Shown: positions 34,924 to 44,446 of the stretch, in pieces
Position numbering within the stretch: the stretch's first letter is position 1
Layout: every line of letters begins with the position of its first letter
Source of the DNA: Caldisericum exile AZM16c01
GTDB lineage: Bacteria; Caldisericota; Caldisericia; Caldisericales; Caldisericaceae
Length of the DNA: 64,000 nt
Assembly: GCF_000284335.1 (NCBI RefSeq)
Contig: NC_017096.1
Span: forward strand, 1-64,000
Direction: 5' to 3'
The notes under the pieces: generated by a model
What the model was told of the DNA's origin: nothing
The model's input: only the letters and a program-made list of their open reading frames with translations
Database searches by the model: none
Position numbers and translations under genes: made by a program

Positions 34924-36200
34924 CCTATACTCTTACCTTTGGTTTCCCTGCCTATTACAAGGACAAGAATGCCACCTATAACAAGGATAACACCGAGTGT
35001 CGAGATTGCGAAAGTCAGGTTTTTGAATTGAGAGGATATGAAAATTGGTGCAAGTATTCCTGCAACTCTTGCAAGCGCACCAGCGGATCCGTTTGCAGTT
35101 GCCCTAAATTCTGTTGGATAGAGTTCTGGTGTGTAGGCATAGATTATACCCCATGCGCTCATGCAGAAAATCGTAAGAAGGCTTCCATTGATTAAAATGT
35201 GGTTTGGTGTCCTTGATGTTGCAAAGAAGAATGCCATTATGGATGTCCCTAAAAGTGAAATAAACAAACTTTTCTTTCGTCCAATTGTTTCAATAATGTA
35301 TGCGCCAAGCAAGTACCCTGGAAGTTGCATCACTAACATCGTAAAGGTGTAGTTTATGGATTTAGTGATTTCAGTTCCAATCAAACTTGAAATAACCCTT
35401 GGAAGCCATGTAAAAAATGCATAATAAGAGAAAGAGATAACAAACCAAACATAAAAGACCATAAGTGTTATTGCAAGGTACTTTTCTCTGAACAAGTTTA
35501 AAATAGGCACCCTGAGAACACTTTCTTTTTTAATTTCGATAACACCATCGTAATCTATTCCCAAGAGTATGAGGTTCTTCTTTGCTTCATCAATTCTACC
35601 TTTTTTGAGAAGAAACTTTATTGATTCTGGGATAAATTTTAGGAAAACAAGCGTTAATAGTCCTAAGAGAAATACAAAGTATGTAACTGAGTAATTGGTT
35701 TTCCCCAAGGTAATTGCAACAATGCCAATGATAATTGAACCGATTGCCCAACTGCCTTCAAGGATTACAAGGAGCCTACCTCTTACGACTTTTGGCGAAA
35801 ACTCTGTTAAATACGCATTCACAACGGGTAAAAGTCCACCAAGCCCAAAGCCTGTGATAAACCTAACCAGAAGAAGTGTTGAAAAATTAATCTTCAATCC
35901 TGACAAAGCGCTAAAAATTGAGATAATTGAAACAAGAATACCAATTAAAGGTTTTCTTCCGATAATGTCTGCAATGTTTCCTGAAAGCAATGCACCTGTA
36001 AGCATACCAAAAAATGTGGATGATGCAATTAGGCTTGCAGTAGTACTTTGTAATCCATAAGTTTGCGCAATCTTTGGAAGTGTAAGGCTAAGAACCATTA
36101 CACCTGCTGCAACGATACTCCAATAAATTGAAGAAATTAATACAAGTTTAATTTGAACACTTCTTGAGACTCTTTTTTCCAAAAGTTCTTCTATGTCCAT
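34920..36200 (-). CDS. MFS transporter, probable niacin uptake (NiaP-like)
   Basis: This major facilitator has twelve membrane helices and the GxxxDxxGRK loop (GNIADIIGRKP) and a second RKK-type loop (IETIGRKKSLF). Its sequence type matches the sugar/organic-acid MFS branch containing NiaP. Cotranscription with niaR makes niacin the most likely substrate. ATG 36200 is chosen for the GGAGG Shine-Dalgarno; the frame extends 13 codons into the promoter. About 426 residues. Confidence 0.82.
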   Translation of the reverse strand: MDIEELLEKRVSRSVQIKLVLISSIYWSIVAAGVMVLSLTLPKIAQTYGLQSTTASLIASSTFFGMLTGALLSGNIADIIGRKPLIGILVSIISIFSALSGLKINFSTLLLVRFITGFGLGGLLPVVNAYLTEFSPKVVRGRLLVILEGSWAIGSIIIGIVAITLGKTNYSVTYFVFLLGLLTLVFLKFIPESIKFLLKKGRIDEAKKNLILLGIDYDGVIEIKKESVLRVPILNLFREKYLAITLMVFYVWFVISFSYYAFFTWLPRVISSLIGTEITKSINYTFTMLVMQLPGYLLGAYIIETIGRKKSLFISLLGTSIMAFFFATSRTPNHILINGSLLTIFCMSAWGIIYAYTPELYPTEFRATANGSAGALARVAGILAPIFISSQFKNLTFAISTLGVILVIGGILVLVIGRETKGKSIG

Positions 36201-36218
36201 TTCAACAACCTCCGTAAT

Positions 36219-36246
36219 ATTATACATATGTATATACATATGTCAA
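36219..36246 (-). promoter_or_regulatory. niaP-niaR promoter with perfect 20-bp palindrome (candidate NiaR operator)
   Basis: TTGACA (36246-36241), 16 bp, TATAAT (36224-36219) on the minus strand. The whole spacer forms a perfect palindrome ACATATGTAT/ATACATATGT (36224-36243) touching both boxes. A bound dimer would exclude RNA polymerase, fitting NiaR autorepression. Confidence 0.8.
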
Positions 36247-36293
36247 GAGATGTAAAAAGTTATTCAATTTTATGAATTTTCATAACGAAATGC

Positions 36294-36321
36294 TTGACAC
36301 GTTGGCAAAAAAATGTATAAT
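36294..36321 (+). promoter_or_regulatory. Promoter of the ABC importer operon (leaderless layout)
   Basis: TTGACA (36294-36299), 16 bp, TATAAT (36316-36321). The first ATG (36331) begins only 9 bases after the -10 box, and there is no Shine-Dalgarno, so the transcript probably starts at or within about 3 bases of the start codon. Confidence 0.8.
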
Positions 36322-36330
36322 TTATTGACT

Positions 36331-36900
36331 ATGAATATGCCAAAAGCGGAGAAAATTGAATTTGTTAGCGATGTGCCGCATTTAAAGGTTGCACTTAAAG
36401 GTGTTATAGGAATTGGTAAAACAACCGTCCTTAGTAGAGTTTTATCTTACATAAGTGAGCCTCCTTTTGGATTTAGGACTTTGCCTGTTATTGAGGGAAG
36501 CGCGCTCATTGGATTTGAGTTAGTAAATCTTAGAACTCTTGAAAAGGGAATAATTGGCTATTTTGATGATAATTTCGTGATTCATCCTGTTACGGAGACT
36601 TTTGAAACTGTTGGATTAAAGGCGCTTCAAGATGCACTTAAATATGGAAATATTATCGTAATGGATGAACTTGGATTTCTTGAAAATAATGCCCTCCATT
36701 TTAAAGAGATGGTTTTTAAGGTGCTTGAAAGCAATAAACTTGTCTTTTATGTGGTTAAATCCGACTTAAACGAATTTTTGGAAAGTGCACTCAAAAAGGC
36801 AAACCGTGTTTTTGAAGTAAATAAAGAGAATAGGGATACATTGCCTGACGAAATCTGGAGGTATATATGGGACTATATGAAGACCTCATCGAAAGTGTAA
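36331..36900 (+). CDS. THEP1-type nucleoside-triphosphatase
   Basis: The 189-residue P-loop NTPase has Walker A GVIGIGKTT, the segment GFRTLPVIEGSALIGFELVNL, and Walker B NIIVMDELGFLE, all typical of the THEP1 family. THEP1 hydrolyses nucleotides in vitro; its physiological role is unknown. It heads an operon with a DUF364 protein and an ABC importer of the FecCD type, so a role linked to metal or cofactor uptake is possible. ATG 36331 is chosen from the promoter; ATG 36337 is an alternative. No ribosome-binding site is present. Confidence 0.82.
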   Translation: MNMPKAEKIEFVSDVPHLKVALKGVIGIGKTTVLSRVLSYISEPPFGFRTLPVIEGSALIGFELVNLRTLEKGIIGYFDDNFVIHPVTETFETVGLKALQDALKYGNIIVMDELGFLENNALHFKEMVFKVLESNKLVFYVVKSDLNEFLESALKKANRVFEVNKENRDTLPDEIWRYIWDYMKTSSKV

Positions 36901-37586
36901 AGACATACCACAATGAGGTAGTAAAAGATGTAAGAGTTGGCGTTGTGTGGAGTGCGGTGAAGTCAAAAGGTGTTGGCATTTCTCTTACATATTCAAATAT
37001 CTATGATGAGGTTGAAGATGCAGGAAATCTTGTAGGGAAAAGCGTAAAAGAACTTCTTCAGTATATGCTTACGTTTAACCTTACAAAGGTTTCAATTGGT
37101 GTTGCAACATTTAATTCTCTTTTTGATAAACCTAAAAAATATGAAAACGTAAACATGCTTGATTACATTGAAAGCATTGCGGATAATAAACGTGTTGTGT
37201 TTGTAGGACATTTTCCAATCTCAGAGTCTCTTAGGAAAAGAGCAAAAGAAGTGATTATCCTTGAGCGAACACCTCGTGAAGGAGATACAATTGATACAGC
37301 CGCATACTATATTATTCCTGATGCAGATATTGTTGCAATAACAGGCTCAACTTTATCAAACAAGAGCCTTGAAAGTCTTCTTTCGCTTAAAAGAAAAGGA
37401 ATTACGATTGTTTTCGGGCCGTCAACACCACCATCATCGGTTCTTTTTGATTACAGTGTTGATATAATTGGTGCATCTATTGTAAAAAATCCACAATTTG
37501 TGCTTGATGCAATCTCTCAGGGTGGAAAACTTTCTAATTTTAAAAAGCATCTTGAATATATTGTTTTAAAGAAGGAGGCAATATAA
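36867..37586 (+). CDS. DUF4213/DUF364 protein (putative heavy-metal chelation)
   Basis: The 239-residue protein has an N-terminal DUF4213-like domain (VGVVWSAVKSKGVGISLTY) and a C-terminal DUF364 Rossmann-like domain (RVVFVGHFPISESLRKRAKEVIILERTPREGD; VAITGSTLSNKSLESLL). The family is linked with metal or cofactor ABC importers and was proposed to chelate heavy metals. It overlaps the NTPase gene by 34 bp and has a GGAGG Shine-Dalgarno 5 bases upstream. Its stop overlaps the next ATG by one base. Confidence 0.82.
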   Translation: MGLYEDLIESVKTYHNEVVKDVRVGVVWSAVKSKGVGISLTYSNIYDEVEDAGNLVGKSVKELLQYMLTFNLTKVSIGVATFNSLFDKPKKYENVNMLDYIESIADNKRVVFVGHFPISESLRKRAKEVIILERTPREGDTIDTAAYYIIPDADIVAITGSTLSNKSLESLLSLKRKGITIVFGPSTPPSSVLFDYSVDIIGASIVKNPQFVLDAISQGGKLSNFKKHLEYIVLKKEAI

Positions 37587-38956
37587 TGAAAAGATTATTT
37601 TCGTTAATTCTTGTTGTTGTGCTTATTTTTACACTTTTTCCAAAGATGCAAATTAAAGGTGCATCGTATGTGCCAATGGGCACTTTTGAATTTAAGGGAG
37701 GTTCAAACACATTCAAAATTGATAGCTTTGAGAAGAAAATTGATGTTGCACCAGTTTTAAAGGGTGATACACTTTTTGTCCCCATAAGGACAGTTATTGA
37801 AGAATTGGGTGGCACAATTTCATACAACCCAAGGGATAAATCCATTCCAATTACTCTTAATGACATTAAGGTTACTTTATGGCTTAACAAAAGCGAAGCA
37901 GTTTTAAATGGCAAAAGTGTAAATATCGAAATGCCTATTCTTAAAAATGGACGCACACTTGTATCTCAAAAAGATATCGTAAATCTTTTTGGAGGAAGTT
38001 TAAATTCAAATTCAATTGAAATTCCAAAGCAACTTATTGTTGCGTATGACACAACTGGAAGAAAGATAATCGTGCCAAAGAAAATTAATAAAATTGTTTC
38101 CCTTTATCCTATGGCAACCTTGCTACTGTTTCCTTTAAACATGCAGGATAAAATTTCAGCAATGCCATCTGCAAAGGTTTTGAATATGGATAATTTTTCA
38201 AAAGTTTTCCCTAAGGCAAAAAATGTTCCAAATGGTGGAGACTACAGAAACCCCAATGTTGAGACAATTTTATCTTTTAAGCCAGACCTCGTTATTACTA
38301 ATGCAACAACGCCAATTAATAAACTTGTTGAAGCGGGTATTCCTGTTGCCCTACTTGATGTTGAGTCAGTTTCAGGTATCCTTAAGTCAACGCAATTTTT
38401 GGGGACTATTCTTGGAAAAGATGCAGATGCAAAAAAGGTTCTTGTGTATATAAACTCGAAACTTCAATACATTGAAAGTAAGACAAAGTATTTACAGAAT
38501 AAAAAGAAGGTGTATTTTGCACTTGGAAAACTCACGCAAACGGCAGGCTCAACACTCATTCAGAATGAAATTATTGCACGTTCCGGCGGCATAAGTGTTA
38601 CATCAACGCTTAAAGGTGGAAAGGTTGATGTATCGGTTGAGCAAATTTTAAACTACAACCCTGATTATATTATACTTGCTCCATACTGCTCTGATACAGT
38701 GCAATCGGTTCTTTCGAATAGCGTCCTTCAAAATGTGAATGCAGTGAGAAACAAAAAAGTCTTTGTGATGCCGCAGTTTATTGGCTCGTATGACCTTCCT
38801 GAGTTAGAGTCTGTGCTTGGTATTATGTGGCTTTCAAATGTTCTTTATCCAAACGAAGTTAATTTCAATTTAAGAAATGAATCAAAGGAGTTCTACGATA
38901 AGATATTTAACTATAATTTAACTGATGAGGATCTAAAGTATATATTTGGAAGTTAA
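37586..38956 (+). CDS. ABC importer substrate-binding protein fused to a copper-amine-oxidase-N-like domain
   Basis: An N-terminal signal sequence (MKRLFSLILVVVLIFTLFP) is followed by a copper-amine-oxidase-N-like module (about 30-150: VPIRTVIEELGGTISYNP; LVSQKDIVNLFGG). A class III periplasmic-binding domain of the BtuF/FecB type follows (about 165-450: IVSLYPMATLLLFPLN; VETILSFKPDLVITN; KVFVMPQFIG). No lipobox is visible, so the extra domain may hold the protein at the cell surface in place of a lipid anchor. The ligand is unknown; corrinoid, heme or siderophore are all possible. It lies between the DUF364 and ATPase genes of the same operon. Confidence 0.87.
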   Translation: MKRLFSLILVVVLIFTLFPKMQIKGASYVPMGTFEFKGGSNTFKIDSFEKKIDVAPVLKGDTLFVPIRTVIEELGGTISYNPRDKSIPITLNDIKVTLWLNKSEAVLNGKSVNIEMPILKNGRTLVSQKDIVNLFGGSLNSNSIEIPKQLIVAYDTTGRKIIVPKKINKIVSLYPMATLLLFPLNMQDKISAMPSAKVLNMDNFSKVFPKAKNVPNGGDYRNPNVETILSFKPDLVITNATTPINKLVEAGIPVALLDVESVSGILKSTQFLGTILGKDADAKKVLVYINSKLQYIESKTKYLQNKKKVYFALGKLTQTAGSTLIQNEIIARSGGISVTSTLKGGKVDVSVEQILNYNPDYIILAPYCSDTVQSVLSNSVLQNVNAVRNKKVFVMPQFIGSYDLPELESVLGIMWLSNVLYPNEVNFNLRNESKEFYDKIFNYNLTDEDLKYIFGS

Positions 38957-38957
38957 C

Positions 38958-39716
38958 ATGATAAAGATTGAGAATCTGAATTTTGGATATTTTGATACGG
39001 AAGTACTCAAAGGTCTCTCAATAGAGGTTAGGGAGGGCGAAATACTTGCCCTCCTTGGCCCAAACGGAAGCGGTAAGACTACACTTTTAAAAATTTTATC
39101 GAAAATTCTTGAGCCAAAGGGTGGAACTGTCCTTATCTTTGGAAAGGATATAAGACACTATTCCTATAATGAACTTGCAAAGACTGTTTCAATGGTGCCG
39201 CAGATTCACAGGGCAAATCAACCATATACCGTTTTCGATGTAGTTTTAATGGGAAGAAATCCACAGATGGATTCAATGTTTCCAAGGGAATCTGATAAGA
39301 GGATTGCGCTTTCAATATTAGAAGAATTGGGGATACTGCACCTTAGGGACAGGCCATATACGGATATAAGTGGCGGAGAATTAAGACTTGTCCTCATTGC
39401 AAGGGCATTAGCGCAGGAATCAAAAATAATGCTTTTAGATGAACCTACGGCATTCCTTGATTTTAAAAATGCATCTGTAGTCCTTCAAAAAATTGTTGAA
39501 CTCAAAGAAAAAAGGGGGAAAACAATTATTGTAACTTTGCACGACCCGAATGAAGCGCTTTCGGTTGCTGACCGCATACTTCTTATGAAAAGGGGTGAAA
39601 TTGTCCAGATTGGTACACCTGAGGAAGTGCTCAGTGAGAAAAATCTCAAATACGTTTACGGAATCGATGTCGAAAAGATTAGTATAAACGGAAAAACTTT
39701 CATCTATGCAAAATAA
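38958..39716 (+). CDS. ABC importer ATPase (FecE/BtuD type)
   Basis: The 252-residue ATPase has Walker A GPNGSGKTT, Q-loop around MVPQIHRANQ, signature ISGGELRLVLIARAL, Walker B IMLLDEPTAFLD and an H-loop histidine in VTLHDPNEA. It energises the FecCD-type permease encoded next. ATG 38958 follows the previous stop after one base; an in-frame TTG 12 bases upstream is less likely. The permease start overlaps its 3' end by 11 bp. Confidence 0.94.
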   Translation: MIKIENLNFGYFDTEVLKGLSIEVREGEILALLGPNGSGKTTLLKILSKILEPKGGTVLIFGKDIRHYSYNELAKTVSMVPQIHRANQPYTVFDVVLMGRNPQMDSMFPRESDKRIALSILEELGILHLRDRPYTDISGGELRLVLIARALAQESKIMLLDEPTAFLDFKNASVVLQKIVELKEKRGKTIIVTLHDPNEALSVADRILLMKRGEIVQIGTPEEVLSEKNLKYVYGIDVEKISINGKTFIYAK

Positions 39717-40710
39717 AAACGATATTATATTCGGTAAAAATGAAAGTCGATTTTGGGGAAGTTTACTGCTTGCAATTATCGTAAACATAGCACTTGTAAT
39801 TGTTTCTATTGCGCTTGGGCGTTTCAAAATAAGTTTTAAGGATATACTTTTATTTTTTGTAGGTAAACTTGAAGGTGTATCAAAGTCCGTCATTCTTGAT
39901 GTAAGGATTCCGAGAATTATTGCAGCACTTCTTGTTGGTGCAACACTTTCACAGACAGGTGCCGTTTACCAAGGGATATTCAATAATCCGCTTGTTTCTT
40001 CATATATTCTGGGTGTCTCATCTGGTGCAGGGTTTGGTGCAGCAATGGGAATTCTTATTTCGAATAATGTTGTAGTGGTAGAAACTCTTGCCTTTACTTT
40101 TGGGATTCTTGCAGTTTTACTTACGTTGAGTGCCGCAAGAATAAAAAACGATAGCATCACCCTTGTTCTTGCAGGGTTTGTTGTGGGAAGCCTTTTTCAA
40201 TCTTTTACGTCGTTTTTGAAGTATGTTGCAGATCCGTTTTCAAAGTTACCACAGATTGTTTTCTGGCTTATGGGAAGCCTTGCTCAAATTACACTTAGGG
40301 ATATTTATATCTTTGGTCCTATGCTTTTTATATTTTTGGTTATTGTTTCTTTCTTTGGGTGGAAATTAAATATTCTTTCTTTTGGTGAAGAAGAGGCGAT
40401 AAGTCTGGGGGAAAATCCAAAGGCGCTTAAACGCACCCTTATAGTTATAACAACGCTTCAAACCGCTATAGTTGTGTCTTTAGGTGGTGTTATAGGTTGG
40501 GTTGGACTTATAGTTCCCCATATGGTAAGATTTGTCATAGGATATGACAATAGGTTTGTGTTGCCTCTCTCTGCGCTTTTTGGGAGTGCATTTTTGTTAT
40601 TGATTGATACAGTCTCACGAACGGCATTCCCCTCAGAAATCCCAATTGGAATTCTAACAGGTCTCATCGGTGCACCATTATTCGTTGCCTTAATAAGAAA
40701 AAAGAAGTAA
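39706..40710 (+). CDS. FecCD-family ABC importer permease
   Basis: The 334-residue protein has 9-10 membrane helices and the family signatures RIPRIIAALLVGATLSQTGA, PLVSSYILGVSSGAGFGA and the coupling region GVIGWVGLIVPHMVRF. It forms the channel of the importer with the preceding ATPase and binding protein. Last gene of the five-gene operon starting at 36331. Substrate unknown (iron-chelate, heme or cobamide class). Confidence 0.94.
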   Translation: MQNKNDIIFGKNESRFWGSLLLAIIVNIALVIVSIALGRFKISFKDILLFFVGKLEGVSKSVILDVRIPRIIAALLVGATLSQTGAVYQGIFNNPLVSSYILGVSSGAGFGAAMGILISNNVVVVETLAFTFGILAVLLTLSAARIKNDSITLVLAGFVVGSLFQSFTSFLKYVADPFSKLPQIVFWLMGSLAQITLRDIYIFGPMLFIFLVIVSFFGWKLNILSFGEEEAISLGENPKALKRTLIVITTLQTAIVVSLGGVIGWVGLIVPHMVRFVIGYDNRFVLPLSALFGSAFLLLIDTVSRTAFPSEIPIGILTGLIGAPLFVALIRKKK

Positions 40711-40859
40711 AAAGGCAATATAAAATTGAAAATTTCTTTTTTAAATTAATCCAAAAACAATTTTTTCGAAGTGTGTCTTTTAAACACCCCTGCTTTAACT
40801 AAGAAGATTCTAAAGACTAAAGAAACCGGCATGACCAATTAATTTTTACTCCAAGAAGC

Positions 40860-41330
40860 CTTTCTGAGGAGTGTCCTTATTTAAATCTGAGGGGGCAAAA
40901 TACCCCCATCAGTACTCCCCCATAAACATAAAAAATCTTTTTATCCTTAGGGGTAAGTTAGAAAGGGGATGTGCCCCTTTCTAATTGAAGTCATCCCGAA
41001 CGAATGTGAGAAATCTCCGCCTTTCAGGGGGAGTTAGAGGGGAGGCTTTTAATCCCCCTAATTAAAGGAGGAGATGTCTCGCTTCGATCGACATGACTCA
41101 TAATGGGGGAGGGTATCCCTCCTCCAACTCCACCCAAAATAACCAAGAATACTTTTTTGTTTTTAGGGGTAGTTCGAAGGGGATATTTTAAACCCCTCTA
41201 AAGTAGGTATTCCTCGCCTTCGGCTTCGGAACGACTAATCATGCGTCATTTCGAAGGAGCGTAAGCAACTGAGAAATCTCCTCATTTAAATCAGAGGGAA
41301 AACCACCTCTCAACACTCCTTCAAACAAGG
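40860..41330. repeat. Dispersed palindromic repeat block R5
   Basis: The gap after the importer operon holds a long repeat block. About 40920-41040 repeats the stretch shared by R1 (inverted) and R4. It also contains TCATTTCGAAGG at 41246-41257, one base from the IS110 target core, and CCTTCGGCTTCGG hairpins. No gene seen. Confidence 0.8.
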
Positions 41331-41439
41331 CAATTATTTTATGCGTTCACGCCGAGAAGCTCTTACAAAAAGGTCTCTCACTTTTTGGGGAAATTAGAGT
41401 AGTTTCTATCTCTCCTCACTAAATATCCGATGTTTTAAA

Positions 41440-42057
41440 AAGGAGAAATTTAAATAAGTTAAAAGCATTTAAAGAAGAAAAAAAAGAGGCAATTAATCTC
41501 CTGGGAAAGAGTGCAGATTACAAAGGATTAGGGTATAAGAAGAAACCATTTGAAATAGTGCTATAGATGTAAAGCATGTAGAAAGTCTTAAAGGACAGGG
41601 AAGAGTATTTCAGTTTACAGCAGCAGATGATGCGGCAAGAGTTGCTTATGCTAAACTTTATGGAAGAAAGGGCTCCTTTAAATAGTTGCCTTTCTTAAAG
41701 AAGATTATGTAACTCTCTTCCTTTAGAATACAATCTATCCTGACGGACAATGGTTTAGAGTTCGCTAACATAAGGGAAGCGATAAATTCTTATATCTTAG
41801 ATGTGTTTTGCCTAAAGAATAACATCAAGCCTAAACTCATGAGAAAAAGAAGACCGCAAATAGATGAATGGTAAAGTGGAAAGATTCCATAAAGCCATTC
41901 AATAGGAGTTTTACAGTAGGAATTTTTACTTGACCTTAGAGGATATGGAGGAATGTTTGGAAAAGTATGTTGAATACTACAACAAGTTGACCTCACATGG
42001 GCATAAAGGGATTTACTCCTTATGAGAAGTTGAAAGAGTTACAAGTAGGTAAATTTT
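41440..42057 (+). pseudogene. Degraded IS481-like (rve-type) transposase
   Basis: Scattered plus-strand frames read as an integrase-core transposase: DVKHVESLKGQGRVFQFTAA then DDAARVAYAKLYGRKG, later LTDNGLEFANIREA, and finally KVERFHKAIQ and EEYVEYYNK-like stretches ending near HGHKGIYSL. These fit the DDE core in order. Many stops and frame changes separate them and the N-terminal DNA-binding part is missing. No terminal repeats recognised. Confidence 0.75.
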
Positions 42058-42089
42058 AAAAGGCTTTGAAGTCTCTGATATTTTGCCTA

Positions 42090-42119
42090 TTGACAAAATT
42101 TGTAATTTTGGGATACTAA
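42090..42119 (+). promoter_or_regulatory. Promoter of the ChrB-domain/MFS operon
   Basis: TTGACA (42090-42095), about 18 bp, TACTAA (42114-42119). The ATG at 42164 has GGAGG upstream. Confidence 0.6.
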
Positions 42120-42163
42120 ATAAAGATGTTGTTAATTGAGTTTATTTTCAAAAGGAGGCAAAT

Positions 42164-42604
42164 ATGAAATGGGTTACAAGAGCGCATGTACACGTAGACA
42201 GGGTTGCCTGTCCATGGCTTATCGCAAGATTCATTGATTCTCACGCAGAGTTTTTGTTCGTGGCACCTTCAATGGTGAAGAGTGTAGCAGAAGAAACGGG
42301 TGCAATTCCATTTGATGCAGAGGGTGTAGAATTAGGTCACAAAGACGGACACTGTAGTTTTGTTACAATTATTGAGAAATACGGATTGAAAGACCCTGTC
42401 CTTCATAAAATTGCAGAAATTGTAAATGCTGCAGATACTGGCAATCTTGATAAGAATCCTTATGCACCAGGGCTTGAGGCAATTGCTTCTGGGTTTTCAA
42501 TTATGTTCCCTGACGATTATGAAAATCTTGAAAACCAATTTTTAGTTTATGATGCCCTTTACGCATTTTTCAAATTGAAATTAGCAAAAGAGAATGTTAA
42601 ATAA
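42164..42604 (+). CDS. ChrB C-terminal-domain protein
   Basis: The 146-residue protein starts MKWVTRAHVHVDRVACPWLI and continues ARFIDSHAEF. This is the signature of the ChrB C-terminal domain (W.TR...HVDR.ACPWLI.RFID), found in chromate-resistance regulators and as a stand-alone protein. Here there is no N-terminal regulatory part. It is encoded directly before an MFS transporter and overlaps it by 11 bp, a recurring pairing, so export or detoxification of an oxyanion is possible. Confidence 0.85.
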   Translation: MKWVTRAHVHVDRVACPWLIARFIDSHAEFLFVAPSMVKSVAEETGAIPFDAEGVELGHKDGHCSFVTIIEKYGLKDPVLHKIAEIVNAADTGNLDKNPYAPGLEAIASGFSIMFPDDYENLENQFLVYDALYAFFKLKLAKENVK

Positions 42605-43820
42605 AATTGACATGGAGTCTATGAAAAAAAGCCCATTAAAAGGTATAATAGACTTTCTTGGTTTGAACAAAACAATGCTCACTATGCTTATCATGGTGGT
42701 ATTCTTAGGTCTTGGCGAGAAAATGGCAGAAAGATTCCTGCCTCTTTATATCATTGCCCTTGGTGGCTCATCAATATCCGTTGCATTTTTAAATGGAATG
42801 GATAACCTTTTAAGTGCTCTTTACTCTTTCCCAGGAGGTTATCTTAGCGATAGAATCGGCTACAAGAAATCATTGATTGCTTTCATTGTAATGGCAATGA
42901 TAGGGTATCTTATTGTAATAGTCTTCCCGGGATGGAAAGCAGTGCTTGTGGGTGCAGTATTTTTTATTTCTTGGAGTGCAATATCACTCCCTGCTATTAT
43001 GAGCCTTGTCTCAAAATCAGTAAAGAAGGAAAAACAGACAATAGGAGTTTCGCTACATTCCCTTGTTAGGAGAATACCTATGGGGCTTGGGCCTATCCTT
43101 GGTGGAATTTTAATAGGAATGTATGGAAAAATAGTCGGAGTTAAAATCGCTTTTGCATGTGCATTTGTTCTTGGTTTGATGTCGATTTTCTTTATAAAAA
43201 AATATATGGCGGAAGATCCAGCAATTATGGGCAAAGGGATGGGTCTCAAAGAATCTTTTTCCGGCATAAATCCTGACCTTAGGGTACTGCTTGCCTCTGA
43301 CATTCTTATAAGGTTTGCAGAACAGATACCTTACGCATTTGTTGTGCTCTGGGTTGTTGACAACCTGCACTTCAGTGCGCTTCAATTTGGTGTGCTTACA
43401 GGCATTGAAATGCTAACTGCAATGGTTGTTTATATTCCAATAGCATTCCTTGCTGATAGATACGGTAAAAAGCCATTTGTGGTTATAACATTTGGCTTTT
43501 TTACAATATTTCCTCTTCTTATATATTACTCAAGAACTTTTGAAATGCTTGTTTTTGCCTTTATCATAAGAGGATTAAAAGAGTTTGGGGAGCCAGCAAG
43601 AAAATCTCTGATTCTTGACCTTGCGCCTCCCAGCGCAAAGGCATCAACATTTGGCACATATTATCTTATCCGCGATGTTATTGTGTCAATGGCAGCGTTC
43701 TCTGCAGGGTTTTTATGGAATATTAGCCCAAAGGTAAACTTCATGACCGCATTCGCCTTTGGCATTACAGGGACATTATTTTTCCTGCTATTTGGTAAAG
43801 AAAATAGGAATGAAAGTTAA
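42594..43820 (+). CDS. MFS transporter paired with the ChrB-domain protein
   Basis: The 408-residue protein has twelve membrane helices and the loop motif GGYLSDRIGYKKS between helices 2 and 3, repeated as FLADRYGKKPF in the second half. Cotranscribed with the ChrB-domain gene. Substrate unknown; chromate, other oxyanions or drugs are possible. ATG 42594 overlaps the preceding gene; ATG 42612 is an in-frame alternative. Confidence 0.85.
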   Translation: MLNKIDMESMKKSPLKGIIDFLGLNKTMLTMLIMVVFLGLGEKMAERFLPLYIIALGGSSISVAFLNGMDNLLSALYSFPGGYLSDRIGYKKSLIAFIVMAMIGYLIVIVFPGWKAVLVGAVFFISWSAISLPAIMSLVSKSVKKEKQTIGVSLHSLVRRIPMGLGPILGGILIGMYGKIVGVKIAFACAFVLGLMSIFFIKKYMAEDPAIMGKGMGLKESFSGINPDLRVLLASDILIRFAEQIPYAFVVLWVVDNLHFSALQFGVLTGIEMLTAMVVYIPIAFLADRYGKKPFVVITFGFFTIFPLLIYYSRTFEMLVFAFIIRGLKEFGEPARKSLILDLAPPSAKASTFGTYYLIRDVIVSMAAFSAGFLWNISPKVNFMTAFAFGITGTLFFLLFGKENRNES

Positions 43821-44084
43821 CTGAAATAAACAAAATGTAAATAAGCGATAAAAAATGGGTAAAAATGTAGGGAAGTTACCCAATCCAAAATTCTACAAAT
43901 CACACTTAAAGCCATCTATCAGAAATACGAGATATAATATTAGGTATCAGCAGAATAATATCATACCGTAAAGTAGTGATAAATACCAATTGGAATACCT
44001 CTAATTTAACGCATTTTAAAGTGGAAAAAAGCTGGAAGATGTAAACCACAATCTCCTCTTTATGAGGGAATTACCTTCCTCCGA

Positions 44085-44360
44085 ATCCACCCAAAAATTA
44101 AAAATTTTCCTTGCGTTTAGGGGGAGTTAGAGGGGGAGAATCGCAAATCCCCCTCTATTAAAAAGAGGAGATTCCTCAGGCTAAAGCCTTCGGAATGACT
44201 TTTAATTGTCATGCCTAAATGACTTTCTGAGGCATCTCCTCATTTAAGGGGGGAGTTAGAGGGGAGGCTTTTAATCCCCCTAATTAAAGGAGGAGATGTC
44301 TCTCTTCGCTCGACATGACTCATAATGGAGGAGGGATACCCTCCTCCAACTCCACCCAAA
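44085..44360. repeat. Dispersed palindromic repeat block R6, left of the first IS110 element
   Basis: The last part of the gap after the MFS gene is a repeat block with GGGGGAGTTAGAGG modules, CCTCAGG.AAAGCCTTCGG palindromes and a GGAGGAGGG/CCCTCCTCC arm. It abuts the left end of the IS110 element. The stretch 43821-44084 before it shows no gene. Confidence 0.78.
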
Positions 44361-44446
44361 AGATAGTAATTAGTCATCGTATATAATAGTGTAGGTAGTG
44401 AGAATGAGGAGCATATTCTTTAACAGTGCATCGTAAGTATTGTTAG

